Part shown: piece by piece, positions 41,765-49,489 of the stretch
Numbering within the stretch: the stretch's first letter is position 1
Layout of the letters: each line of letters opens with the position of its first letter
Made by a program: the position numbers and the translations under genes
From: Bradyrhizobium sp. LTSP849
GTDB taxonomy: Bacteria; Pseudomonadota; Alphaproteobacteria; Rhizobiales; Xanthobacteraceae
Direction of reading: 5' to 3'
NCBI RefSeq assembly: GCF_000938255.1
Contig: NZ_JYMR01000018.1
Location: forward strand, 259,001 to 323,000
Length of the DNA stretch: 64,000 bases
Notes under the pieces: model-generated
Database searches by the model: none
The model's input: the letters and a program-made list of their open reading frames with translations, nothing else
Told to the model about the DNA's origin: nothing

Positions 41765-41791
41765 AAATTGATTATATCATATAACGAATTT
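41765..41791. promoter_or_regulatory. 27-bp palindrome upstream of the amidohydrolase
   Basis: A near-perfect dyad centred on C at 41778: AAATTGATTATAT-C-ATATAACGAATTT, 11 of 13 pairs matching, with a perfect core TTATAT-C-ATATAA. It lies 24 bp before the start codon in an AT-rich island, the position expected for a dimeric repressor or activator site, such as a GntR-type protein. No such regulator gene is in the window. Confidence 0.6.
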
Positions 41792-42039
41792 AGCAAGGCG
41801 TCGTCGCGAGCTGGGAAAATGGCCGATCCGGCCGTTTTCTACTTTGCATGGGGTTGTTTTCCAGAATTTAGTCGGCTGGGGGCGGGGCAGTTAACATTGA
41901 CATCCGGTGCTCGCATGCCTTAAGAACCGCCCCGTCCCGGGCGGTCGGTCCGCCAGCGGGAAAAATCTCATTTTGCCACATTCGCGCGTGCCGAAACGGT
42001 AGTGCCGAACACGGCCTTTCGAACGTTCAGGATTCTGCC

Positions 42040-42165
42040 ATGAAGGTCCGTAACTCGCTGAAATCGCTGCGCGGTCGCCATCGCGCCAACCGCCTGGTCC
42101 GCCGCAAGGGCCGGGTCTATGTGATCAACAAGGTGCAGCGCCGCTTCAAGGCTCGCCAGGGCTGA
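42040..42165 (+). CDS. rpmJ: 50S ribosomal protein L36 (short, zinc-free form)
   Basis: A 41-residue basic protein beginning [20 protein letters not shown] and ending with RRFKARQG. This is the L36 signature; there are no cysteines, so it is the C-minus form lacking the zinc ribbon. It binds 23S rRNA in the large subunit. It stands alone, as often for rpmJ in this group, and is followed by a readable hairpin terminator. Confidence 0.95.
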   Translation: MKVRNSLKSLRGRHRANRLVRRKGRVYVINKVQRRFKARQG

Positions 42166-42224
42166 TTGCCCTCGCGGACGCCTTACGCGCTCCCCGCAAG
42201 ACCACGGTCTCACACGAGTTTGAC

Positions 42225-42251
42225 GCCGCCCTGCTTTGCAAGGGCGGCTTT
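42225..42251 (+). terminator. Rho-independent terminator after rpmJ
   Basis: Eight-base-pair stem GCCGCCCT and AGGGCGGC with an 8-base loop, followed by a short T run (TTT). Located 59 bp downstream of the rpmJ stop and 20 bp before the TPR gene. Confidence 0.6.
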
Positions 42252-42270
42252 GCGCGTTTAGACTTCGGCC

Positions 42271-42921
42271 ATGGCAGTGAGATTCCTTTTCGCGCGCACC
42301 CTCTCCATGGTTCTCGGTCTGGCCCTCGCTCTGGGAGCCGCCGGCGTCGCGCCGGCCTTGGCGCAGGACGCTCCGGCCCCGCCGGCGAAGCAGCAGAAGA
42401 AGCTGCCCGAGGCGCCTGCCAAGTTGCCCAAGGTCGACCGCACCAAGAATCTCGATTTCCTGTTCGGCGCGCTGAAGGCCGCCCCTGACGAGGACAGCGC
42501 CAAGCATGTCGAGGCGCGGATCTGGGCGATCTGGATCCAGACCCCGAGCGACACTGCGGCGCTGTTGATGGCGCGGGCCAAGGCCGCGGTCGACGCGCAG
42601 AAGATCGACATCGCGATCAAGCTGCTGGATGCCGTCATCAAGCTCAGGCCCGATTACATCGAGGCCTGGAACCGGCGCGCCACGCTCTACTACATGCAGA
42701 ACGACTATGGCCGTTCGCTTGCCGACATCCAGCAAGTGCTGATCCGGGAGCCCCGCCATTTCGGCGCGCTCGCAGGCCTCGGCATGATCATGCAGGAAGT
42801 CGGCGACGAGAAGCGTGCGCTCGAGGCCTATCGCAAGGCGCTCGCCGTCAATCCGCATCTCGACAAGATCCCCGACCAAGTCAAGTCGCTGACCGAAAAG
42901 GTCGAAGGCCGCGACATCTAG
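42271..42921 (+). CDS. Tetratricopeptide-repeat protein, secreted or periplasmic
   Basis: A 216-residue protein with a signal peptide (cleavage after about residue 31, PALAQ). The mature part has a low-complexity linker rich in Pro and Lys, then helical TPR units between about 95 and 210: KIDIAIKLLDAVIKLRPDY, IEAWNRRATLYYMQNDYGRSL, then HFGALAGLGMIMQEVGDEKRALEAYRKALAVNP. TPR proteins are binding scaffolds; the partner is unknown. It starts 20 bp after the rpmJ terminator and is followed by a palindromic repeat. Confidence 0.87.
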   Translation: MAVRFLFARTLSMVLGLALALGAAGVAPALAQDAPAPPAKQQKKLPEAPAKLPKVDRTKNLDFLFGALKAAPDEDSAKHVEARIWAIWIQTPSDTAALLMARAKAAVDAQKIDIAIKLLDAVIKLRPDYIEAWNRRATLYYMQNDYGRSLADIQQVLIREPRHFGALAGLGMIMQEVGDEKRALEAYRKALAVNPHLDKIPDQVKSLTEKVEGRDI

Positions 42922-42978
42922 AGCACGATCCGGAAAAGTGTGTAGCGGTTTTCCGAGAAGATCGTGCTCAAACAATAA
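42921..42978. repeat. Palindromic intergenic repeat, family 2 (copy 2, short form)
   Basis: GAGCACGATCCGGAAAAGTG then CGGTTTTCCGAGAAGATCGTGCTC. It matches the copy at 31524 with three paired changes that keep the stem (CATGATC to CACGATC and its complement), a covarying pattern that supports selection for the RNA or DNA stem. It lies immediately after the TPR gene stop. Confidence 0.82.
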
Positions 42979-43103
42979 GTGACAACTCGATCATTTTTCG
43001 AGCGGTTGCGGCGCGCGGGGATTAACCACGATCACATGGATCACGCTGCGAGGGGTATTGTCGGCGCGCCAGCAGGCCTACCTGCATGGCAGGAGCACAT
43101 GCC

Positions 43104-43364
43104 ATGCCGCGTTTGATCTTTGCTTGTAGCTTGCTGTTGGCGTCGGGGACGATGAGCCTGGCCGACGGAATGTTCTGGGTGGTCGGCAATCGCGCCACCG
43201 GCAAATGCAACATCGTGACCAGCAATCCGGTCATCGACGGCAACATCTGGTTCGGCGACGGTCCCTACAAGTCCAAGGACGATGCCAAGCTCGCCCGCTC
43301 GACCATCCGTGCCTGTCCCGCGCCCACCGCCGACGAGCAAAAGGCCGAGGACGGCACGAACTAG
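43104..43364 (+). CDS. Small secreted hypothetical protein
   Basis: An 86-residue protein with an N-terminal signal peptide (MPRLIFACSLLLASGTMSLA). AGGAG lies eight bases before the ATG at 43104, better than the one six codons upstream. The mature part, DGMFWVVGNRATGKCNIVTS, then WFGDGPYKSKDDAKLARST, contains two cysteines that could form a disulphide. I recognise the general type (small secreted proteins common in Bradyrhizobium-type genomes) but no function. Its 3-prime end overlaps the convergent 43361-43543 gene by 4 bp. Confidence 0.7.
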   Translation: MPRLIFACSLLLASGTMSLADGMFWVVGNRATGKCNIVTSNPVIDGNIWFGDGPYKSKDDAKLARSTIRACPAPTADEQKAEDGTN

Positions 43365-43543
43365 TGCAGGGCGCTGCCGCCGCGCTCAGTGAGGCCGTGA
43401 TCGGCCGCTGCGGCATAAGCCTTTGCAAGCTCCGTCTCGAGATGCTCGTTGATCAGGAGCAGCGCCCGCACGGCACCGCGCAAGTCGCCGTTGCAGCTCG
43501 CGACGATCTCGTCGATTGCAGTCTCGTTCGATCTGAAGCTCAT
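43361..43543 (-). CDS. Small conserved-looking helical protein
   Basis: A 60-residue protein (MSFRSNETAIDEIVASCNGD, then AVRALLLINEHLETELAKAY). GGAGG lies seven bases upstream of its ATG. It is almost entirely helical and acidic-amphipathic, with one cysteine. The good ribosome site and composition make it likely real. Function unknown; it may be a coiled-coil regulator. Confidence 0.7.
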   Translation of the reverse strand: MSFRSNETAIDEIVASCNGDLRGAVRALLLINEHLETELAKAYAAAADHGLTERGGSALH

Positions 43544-43860
43544 CGAAAATCCTCCGGTTCAAACCAGGACAAATCCTGCCGGTCTTTCCCGCGTCCCTGG
43601 GGTTGCGAGGAGGATCGGCGCCCATCCGCGTCTAGATGGCGGAACCGACCGTGGCGATTATAAGGAAGGTGCGATGACGGCCGCATGAAGCTGGTCCGAG
43701 GCTTGCGTGCCGACAAGGGGTGTCGTTGATTTCATTGCGTTTTTACGGATCTAGATTATGCACATATCCACAGCCCCGGCGTTTACAGTGGCCCGCGGAC
43801 CGAAACTGCTGCCCGCCAGACCGTAGCTGCCATGTGCCCTGGATTGCCCGGACTCTCTCG
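43544..43860. other. Intergenic region
   Basis: 317 bp between divergent genes. AT-rich patches occur near 43655 (GGCGATTATAAGGAAGG) and 43740 (TTACGGATCTAGATTATGCAC), plausible promoter segments for the alpha/beta hydrolase. I saw no palindrome or repeat. Confidence 0.4.
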
Positions 43861-44817
43861 ATGATCGTGATGTCAGTCGTGACGGCGCTGGCTTTGCTGG
43901 CGCTGGTCACGCAGGCCGGTGTCGTTGCCGTGCAGCGCGCCTTTCCGCCGCAGGGCCGGATGATCGAGGTCGAGGGCGCGACGCTTCACGTCGTCGATAT
44001 CGGCCCGCGCGATGCGGGCCTGCCGATCGTGATGCTGCATGGCGCGAGCTCCAATCTCGAAGTGATGCGGCATCCCCTCGGCGAACTTCTCGCCAGGGAG
44101 CATCGCGTCATCCTGATCGACCGTCCCGGCCATGGCTGGAGCACGCGCGCGAGACGGCAGGATTCGACGCCGGAGATCCAGGCGCGGATGATCAATGATG
44201 CGCTCGGCAAGCTTGGCATCGATCGCGCGATCTTCGTCGTGCATTCCTGGAGCGGTGCGCTCGGCGCGCGGCTCGCGCTCGATCATCCCCGCCGCGTCGC
44301 CGGCCTCGTGATGCTGGCGCCTGTCACCCATCCCTGGCACGGCGGCGTCGGCCGCTACAACGAGATCATCGCAACGCCATTGATCGGTCTGCTGCTCGCC
44401 TACACCGTCACGCTGCCGCTGGGGTATTTCATCGCCGAGGCCGGTGCGCGCAATGTCTTCCTGCCGCAAATCATGCCGGACGGCTTTGTGAAGGACTCCG
44501 CGACGCCGCTGCTGCTGCGTCCGCGCGAGTTCATCGCCAATGCCTACGATCTGGTGACGCTGAAGGCGTCGGTGGCCGGGCAAGTCGCGCGCTACGGCGA
44601 GATCAAGGCGCCGGTCACGATCATCGCCGGCGAGCCCGACAAGACGGTGAAGACCGACATTCACGCGCGCCCGTTCGCTGCGATGGTGCCGAATGCCAAG
44701 CTGATCGTGCTGCCCGATCTCGGCCACATGGTGCAGAACGCCGTGCCGGATCTCGTGAAGACCGAAATCGAGACGATGATCGGTCAGATCGTTCCCCTGA
44801 AGGCGGTGAGCGGCTAG
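43861..44817 (+). CDS. Alpha/beta hydrolase
   Basis: A 318-residue alpha/beta-hydrolase. A hydrophobic N-terminal helix (MIVMSVVTALALLALVTQAG) may anchor or secrete it. The oxyanion strand is PIVMLHGASSNLEVM, then RVILIDRPGHGWSTR; the nucleophile elbow reads IFVVHSWSGALGARLAL, with Ser in HSWSG; GEPDKTVKTDIHA and LPDLGHMVQN contribute the acid and the His. It would hydrolyse an ester, amide or epoxide; the substrate is unknown. The start is not settled: 43861 has no clear ribosome site and a GTG nine codons upstream is possible. Confidence 0.85.
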   Translation: MIVMSVVTALALLALVTQAGVVAVQRAFPPQGRMIEVEGATLHVVDIGPRDAGLPIVMLHGASSNLEVMRHPLGELLAREHRVILIDRPGHGWSTRARRQDSTPEIQARMINDALGKLGIDRAIFVVHSWSGALGARLALDHPRRVAGLVMLAPVTHPWHGGVGRYNEIIATPLIGLLLAYTVTLPLGYFIAEAGARNVFLPQIMPDGFVKDSATPLLLRPREFIANAYDLVTLKASVAGQVARYGEIKAPVTIIAGEPDKTVKTDIHARPFAAMVPNAKLIVLPDLGHMVQNAVPDLVKTEIETMIGQIVPLKAVSG

Positions 44818-45125
44818 GCGGCCTTCTTTGCGATCGGCTTGGCGCGCTCGATCCGTTTGCGTTCGCGCGGCGAGTTCATGGCATCCCAAAGATCGGTGCG
44901 GCGCTGGACGTTCAGCCAGAAATCCGGGCTATTGCCAAAGACGCGGGCGAGAATGAGAGCCGTTGCAGCGGTCACGTTCCGGCGATCGTTGCAAAGCTCA
45001 TTGACGTGCTTGCGCTGCACACCCATGGCCTCGGCCAGGGCTCCCTGGGTCAGGCCAAGGGGCTCCATGAATTCTTCCGTTAGAATCTGCCCGACCGTTA
45101 CAGGCTTGCGCTTGGTCATCAGCAT
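44814..45125 (-). CDS. higA: HigA-type antitoxin (helix-turn-helix)
   Basis: A 103-residue XRE-type DNA-binding antitoxin. The central HTH is FMEPLGLTQGALAEAMGVQR with KHVNELCNDRRNVTA as recognition part, followed by FGNSPDFWLNVQRRTDLWDA, the signature end of the HigA/VapI group. It is encoded after its toxin higB, the reversed order typical of higBA. It would bind HigB to block mRNA cleavage and repress the shared promoter with it. Its 3-prime end overlaps the alpha/beta hydrolase gene by 4 bp (convergent). ATG 45119, two codons on, is an alternative start. Confidence 0.9.
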   Translation of the reverse strand: MLMTKRKPVTVGQILTEEFMEPLGLTQGALAEAMGVQRKHVNELCNDRRNVTAATALILARVFGNSPDFWLNVQRRTDLWDAMNSPRERKRIERAKPIAKKAA

Positions 45126-45134
45126 GCGGTTCGC

Positions 45135-45431
45135 CTATCTATAGCTATGATTGTCCAAGTAGACGTTTTCCGCCTTACCCTGTCCGCTGGACCATCGAAA
45201 GACCAGCCGCCACTGCTTGTTCACGCGGATCGAGTGTTGTCCCGCCAGATTGCCGCGCAGCTTCTCGAAATGATTGCTTGGGGGCACCCGCAGGTCCTGA
45301 TCCGACGTCGCGTCGTCGAGCATCTGAAGCTTGCGAAAAAGTCTGTCCTGGAGATCAGCGGGAATCTGCCTTGATCTGACGTCGTCGATGAAGAAGGCGC
45401 GCAGCCATTCGTCACGGAAACCCGAGATCAT
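45135..45431 (-). CDS. higB: HigB-type toxin (RelE superfamily mRNA interferase)
   Basis: A 98-residue toxin: MISGFRDEWLRAFFIDD, then LFRKLQMLDDATSDQDLRVP and HFEKLRGNLAGQHSIRVNKQ, ending RLVFRWSSGQGKAENV. The two basic/aromatic stretches are those of HigB ribosome-dependent RNases. It starts at 45431, which fits the family; an upstream ATG at 45476 adds 15 residues lying inside the promoter region. The antitoxin start lies 10 bp after its stop. Toxicity was not tested; it is inferred from family. Confidence 0.9.
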   Translation of the reverse strand: MISGFRDEWLRAFFIDDVRSRQIPADLQDRLFRKLQMLDDATSDQDLRVPPSNHFEKLRGNLAGQHSIRVNKQWRLVFRWSSGQGKAENVYLDNHSYR

Positions 45432-45447
45432 CAGCAAGCCCCGCCGG

Positions 45448-45484
45448 TTGAAGCATTGTACCATATGGTGGTACATGCGGGCAA
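45448..45484 (-). promoter_or_regulatory. higBA promoter and operator
   Basis: On the minus strand, -35 TTGCCC (45479-45484) and -10 TACAAT (45455-45460) with an 18-bp spacer, about 24 bp before higB. A dyad GTACC-ATATGGT-GGTAC (45458-45474), with core ACCATATGGT, covers the spacer and the -10. It is the expected autoregulatory site for HigA or the HigBA complex. Confidence 0.65.
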
Positions 45485-45547
45485 TATCTCAAAACCGGCG
45501 GGAACTCATCTCGAAATGAGCCCGAGTGGGCTGTCAGCCCTTATCCG

Positions 45548-45943
45548 CTACTGCTTGATTTTCCCGTCCTTGTCGAACTGCGAGACATAGGTCCAGAGAT
45601 TGTTGATCTCGGTCTCGTTCTTGATGCCGGCGAACGCCATCTTGGTGCCGGGGATCTTGGCCTTGGGGTCCTTGATGTATTCCTTGAACTGCGCCTCGCC
45701 CCACGTGATGCCGGAATTCTTGTTCGCGTCCGAATAATTGTAGTCCGGTGCGGTGCCGGACTTGCGGCCGTCGAGGCCGTTGAGCTCGGGGCCGACCTTG
45801 TTCTTGGCGCCTTCGCCGATCGCATGGCAGGCCAGGCATTTGTTGAAGGACGATTTGCCGGCCGCGGCATCCTGCGCCATCGCGGTGGAGGCCGTGGCAG
45901 TGACGGTGAGGATCATCAGCGCGCCAATAGTCAGTTTTTTCAT
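45548..45943 (-). CDS. Class I cytochrome c (c550/c2-like)
   Basis: A 131-residue c-type cytochrome with a signal peptide (MKKLTIGALMILTV, cleaved after AMA). The haem-binding CxxCH is FNKCLACHAIG at about residues 37-47, and the distal Met ligand is in GTKMAFAG near the C-terminal half. The single domain of about 105 mature residues is typical of soluble periplasmic carriers that link complex III to terminal oxidases or dehydrogenases. The start at 45943 is selected from several upstream ATGs by the signal peptide; upstream residues in the longer frame have no such feature. It is divergent from glcD, so it could also accept electrons there, but this is only a guess. Confidence 0.9.
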   Translation of the reverse strand: MKKLTIGALMILTVTATASTAMAQDAAAGKSSFNKCLACHAIGEGAKNKVGPELNGLDGRKSGTAPDYNYSDANKNSGITWGEAQFKEYIKDPKAKIPGTKMAFAGIKNETEINNLWTYVSQFDKDGKIKQ

Positions 45944-46209
45944 AGGGTGCTCTTCGTCTCTTTCCCGGTGGGCTGTTATCTGGTCGGCAATCGTCGGACC
46001 TTGCCGGTTTTGGCACGGCCCGCTCGGCTTGGACAAGCCACGAAACCATGACAGGTTTCATGATTTCCTACTTGTCCCAGAGCGAACTCGCGCAAGATCG
46101 CGGCTCGACTCGGGGATGGCCTACCCAAACCACCGCGGACGTGGTTGATTTGTCGCAACAAATCGATCACACGGCGGAAGCCGGAAGGACAAGCCATGAA
46201 GGGTATATT

Positions 46210-47703
46210 ATGGCCATCATGATGCCTGCGAGCGACCAGGCGGTGCTCGCGCGCCGCGCTGAGATCGTGGCTGCATTGCGCGCGATTGTGCCCGGCGAAG
46301 GCGTGATCGACAGCGCCGCCGAGATGCGGGCCTATGAATCCGACGGGCTGACCGCCTATCGGCAGCCGCCGATGGTCGTGGTCTTGCCGGATACGACCGA
46401 ACAGGTCTCGCTGGTCCTGAAATATTGCGCAGGGCAGGGCATCAAGGTGGTGCCGCGCGGCTCCGGGACGTCGCTGTCCGGCGGCGCGCTGCCGCTGGAA
46501 GACGGCGTGCTGCTCGGCCTCGGCAAATTCAAGCGCATCCGCGAGATCGATTTCGACAATCGCGCCGTGGTCACCGAGCCCGGCGTCACCAATCTCGCGA
46601 TCAGCCAGGCGGTCGCGCACGCCGGCTTTTATTACGCGCCCGATCCGTCCTCGCAGATCGCCTGCTCGATCGGTGGCAATGTCGCGGAGAATTCCGGCGG
46701 CGTGCACTGCCTGAAATACGGCATGACCACCAACAACGTGCTCGGTTGCGAGATCGTGCTGATGAGCGGCGAGATTTTGCGCATCGGCGGCAAGTCGGCG
46801 GAAAACTCCGGCTACGATCTGATGGGCGTCATCACCGGCTCCGAAGGCCTGCTCGGCGTCATCACCGAGATCACGGTGCGCATCCTGCAAAAGCCGGAGA
46901 CGGCGCGCGCGCTGATGGTCGGGTTCGCGCAGGTCGAGGCGGCCGGCGAATGCGTGGCCCGCATCATCGGCGCCGGCATCATTCCCGGCGGCATGGAGAT
47001 GATGGACAAGCCCGCGATCCATGCCGCGGAGGCCTTCGTCCATGCCGGCTATCCGCTCGATGTCGAGGCGCTCCTCATCATCGAGCTCGACGGTCCCTCC
47101 GTCGAGGTCGACGAGCTGATCACGCGTGTCGAGACGATCGCAAACGGCTGCGGTTCGACCACCTGCCAGATTTCGACCTCGGAAGCCGAGCGCAATTTGT
47201 TCTGGGCCGGCCGCAAAGCGGCGTTCCCCGCCGTGGGCCGCATCTCGCCCGACTATCTCTGCATGGACGGCACGATTCCCCGCGGCGCGCTGCCGAAGGC
47301 GCTGGCGCGCATCCGCGAGCTCTCGGAAAAATACCAGCTCGGCTGTGCCAACGTGTTTCACGCCGGCGACGGCAATCTGCACCCCCTGATCCTCTACGAC
47401 GCCAACAAGCCCGGCGAGATCGAACGCGCCGAAGCGTTCGGCGCCGACATCCTGCGCGCCTGCGTCGAGTTCGGCGGCGTGCTCACCGGCGAGCACGGCG
47501 TCGGCATCGAGAAGCGCGACCTGATGCCGGAGATGTTCAGCGAGATCGACCTCAACCAGCAGCAGCGGCTGAAATGCGCCTTCGATGCGCAGGGCCTGCT
47601 CAACCCCGGAAAAGTGTTTCCGACCTTGCACCGCTGCGCCGAGCTCGGCCGCGTCCATGTGCACGCCGGCAAGCTGGCATTTCCGGACATTCCGCGGTTC
47701 TGA
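46210..47703 (+). CDS. glcD: Glycolate oxidase subunit GlcD (FAD-linked oxidase)
   Basis: A 497-residue flavoprotein, about the length of E. coli GlcD. The PCMH-type FAD domain is evident: VPRGSGTSLSGGALPLEDGV near residues 82-101, then PDPSSQIACSIGGNVAENSGG around 146, and SGYDLMGVITGSEGLLGVIT. The C-terminal part has the FAD-linked oxidase cap with GCANVFHAGDGNLHPLI and TGEHGVGIEKRDLM. It oxidises glycolate or D-lactate to glyoxylate or pyruvate with GlcE and GlcF. The start at 46210 (MAIMMPASDQAVLARRA) is chosen over upstream ATGs, because the preceding residues are unrelated. It is separated from glcE by two unrelated genes. Confidence 0.9.
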   Translation: MAIMMPASDQAVLARRAEIVAALRAIVPGEGVIDSAAEMRAYESDGLTAYRQPPMVVVLPDTTEQVSLVLKYCAGQGIKVVPRGSGTSLSGGALPLEDGVLLGLGKFKRIREIDFDNRAVVTEPGVTNLAISQAVAHAGFYYAPDPSSQIACSIGGNVAENSGGVHCLKYGMTTNNVLGCEIVLMSGEILRIGGKSAENSGYDLMGVITGSEGLLGVITEITVRILQKPETARALMVGFAQVEAAGECVARIIGAGIIPGGMEMMDKPAIHAAEAFVHAGYPLDVEALLIIELDGPSVEVDELITRVETIANGCGSTTCQISTSEAERNLFWAGRKAAFPAVGRISPDYLCMDGTIPRGALPKALARIRELSEKYQLGCANVFHAGDGNLHPLILYDANKPGEIERAEAFGADILRACVEFGGVLTGEHGVGIEKRDLMPEMFSEIDLNQQQRLKCAFDAQGLLNPGKVFPTLHRCAELGRVHVHAGKLAFPDIPRF

Positions 47704-47711
47704 GGGCCGGA

Positions 47712-48884
47712 ATGTCCGGCATGGTGGATATTGCGATAGGTGCCACGGACGAAGCGCCAACCAGGTCGCGAACGAAATCGCGGCTCCTGTTCATCGACAA
47801 CATCCGCTGGTCGATGATCATTCTCGTGCTGAGCATGCACGCCTGCGACACCTATAGCCCGTTCGGCAATTGGTACTATGTGGACCGGCAGGCGATCGGC
47901 TTTGGCGCGGCGCTGGCCTTTGGCATTTACCAGAGCTTCCTCCAGGCCTTCTTCATGGCGGCGCTGTTCTTCATCGCCGGCTATTTCGCCGCCGGCGCCT
48001 TCGATCGGAAGGGATTTTCGCGATTTGCGCGTGACCGGCTGGTCAGGCTGGGCTTGCCGACCTTGCTCTACATGTTCGTGATCGGTCCGCTCACGCAGTA
48101 TTTTCTCTCATGGACCTGGGGCAATGGCGGCTTCGGCCATCAATGGCTGACCCATCTCAGGGACGGCGAGTGGCTCTCTGAAACCGGGCCGATGTGGTTC
48201 TGCGCGGTGCTGCTGCTGTTCTCGCTTCTCTATGGCCTGATCCGCCAGGCCGGATGGCGGGAGCCGCAGGTTGGACTGCGCGGTCCGGCGATCGTTCTAT
48301 TTGTTGCAGCCATGGCGACGGCCACCTTTGCCGTTCGCGTCGCGATCCATGCCGATGCCTCCGTGCTCAACGTTCACCCCGGCGACATCCCGCAATACGC
48401 CCTCATGTTCGCAGCCGGCGCCTTCGGCTATCGCGGCAATTGGATGCTTGGTGTCGCCGAGCGGTCCTGCATCCGGTGGGGATCGCTTGCGCTGTCGCTC
48501 TCCGTGTCGCTGTTCGCGGCGCTGGTCGCGTTCGGCGGCGGCTTGAGCGGCGATACGACGCTCTATGCCGGCGGCTTCAATCTCGTCAGCGCCGGAAAGT
48601 GCCTGTGGGAAGCGCTGGTCTGCGTCGGCATGGGTCTGTTGATGCTGGCTGTCTACCGCCGCTACTTCGATGCGCAGGGACGGGTCGCCAAATGGCTCTC
48701 CGACAATGCGTTCAGGGTCTATCTGATCCATCCGCCGATCCTGATCGGCTTCGCCCTGCTTCTGCACGCGGCGCCGATGGGCGCGATCGCAAAGGTGTCG
48801 CTGTTGACGTTGCTTGCGGCCGCCGGCAGCTTCGCAGTGTCGGCCTGGATTTTGCGCAGATCGCCGCTGCGCGCGATCATCTAG
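47712..48884 (+). CDS. Acyltransferase 3 (OafA/YrhL family) membrane protein
   Basis: A 390-residue integral membrane O-acyltransferase with about 10 helices. The family start is RLLFIDNIRWSMIILVLSMHACD, where the conserved His follows the first helix, and the Arg in RLGLPTLLYMFV is also conserved; the C-terminal YLIHPPILIGFALLL is the terminal family signature. Members acetylate or acylate polysaccharides, lipids or antibiotics at the periplasmic side of the membrane. The acceptor is unknown. The start at 47712 follows the glcD stop by 8 bp with a GAGGG ribosome site, so it is probably co-transcribed with glcD despite no obvious functional link. Confidence 0.85.
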   Translation: MSGMVDIAIGATDEAPTRSRTKSRLLFIDNIRWSMIILVLSMHACDTYSPFGNWYYVDRQAIGFGAALAFGIYQSFLQAFFMAALFFIAGYFAAGAFDRKGFSRFARDRLVRLGLPTLLYMFVIGPLTQYFLSWTWGNGGFGHQWLTHLRDGEWLSETGPMWFCAVLLLFSLLYGLIRQAGWREPQVGLRGPAIVLFVAAMATATFAVRVAIHADASVLNVHPGDIPQYALMFAAGAFGYRGNWMLGVAERSCIRWGSLALSLSVSLFAALVAFGGGLSGDTTLYAGGFNLVSAGKCLWEALVCVGMGLLMLAVYRRYFDAQGRVAKWLSDNAFRVYLIHPPILIGFALLLHAAPMGAIAKVSLLTLLAAAGSFAVSAWILRRSPLRAII

Positions 48885-48943
48885 CACTGGGCACCGCGGC
48901 TCGAGCCGCGGTGCCTGGGCCGACAAAGCTTACATCACAAGGC

Positions 48944-49276
48944 TTACATCAATGCGTATTGCGTGCGCTCGCGCCGTGCCAGCAATGGCAAGGCCTGACC
49001 GGCGATGTAGGTCTTGAAATGTGCGCTCTCCTGATGCGCCTTGAAGGCGGCTTCGTCGCGGAACAGCTCGTAGAACAGGAACTGGGCCGGATTGTCCTGG
49101 GCACGGCTGATCAGGAACAGTTTCACGCCCGGTTCGCCTTGTGCTTCCGGCAGGAAGCCGCGCAGGATCTCGGCGACCCTGTCGGCCTCCTCCAGCTTGG
49201 CCTCCCATTGCGCCACGACCAGAAGGCCGCCGCCGCTGATCGCTTCATCGATCGTTCGCTGGTTCTGTTGGGTCAA
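48944..49276 (-). CDS. Antibiotic-biosynthesis-monooxygenase (ABM/YgiN-like) domain protein
   Basis: A 110-residue ABM-fold protein. Segments WEAKLEEADRVAEILRGFLP, PGVKLFLISRAQDNPAQFLF, YELFRDEAAFKAHQESAHFK and a terminal IAGQALPLLARRE match the usual order, including the conserved HxxxxHF region. Such proteins are often quinol monooxygenases or haem-degrading relatives, and work as dimers. The best start is the TTG at 49276 with AGGAG five bases upstream. It is on the opposite strand to the surrounding glc genes, so it interrupts the arrangement. Function unknown. Confidence 0.8.
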   Translation of the reverse strand: MTQQNQRTIDEAISGGGLLVVAQWEAKLEEADRVAEILRGFLPEAQGEPGVKLFLISRAQDNPAQFLFYELFRDEAAFKAHQESAHFKTYIAGQALPLLARRERTQYALM

Positions 49277-49489
49277 TGGAACTCCTTTTGCGCATCGCCC
49301 CGCGGTCGCAACGGGCGTGGGGACAATTCGATCAATAGCGAAATTTGAAACAGAATGGTTCGATGGAGACCGAATGAGAATGTCGCGGTGCTCTCTGACC
49401 CTCATGCTGAGGAGCCAGGGCCGTCGACGTGTCGCTGCGAGGCGTCGGGAAATTTGATTTCCGCCTCGAATTTCGCTACCGGCTGATGG

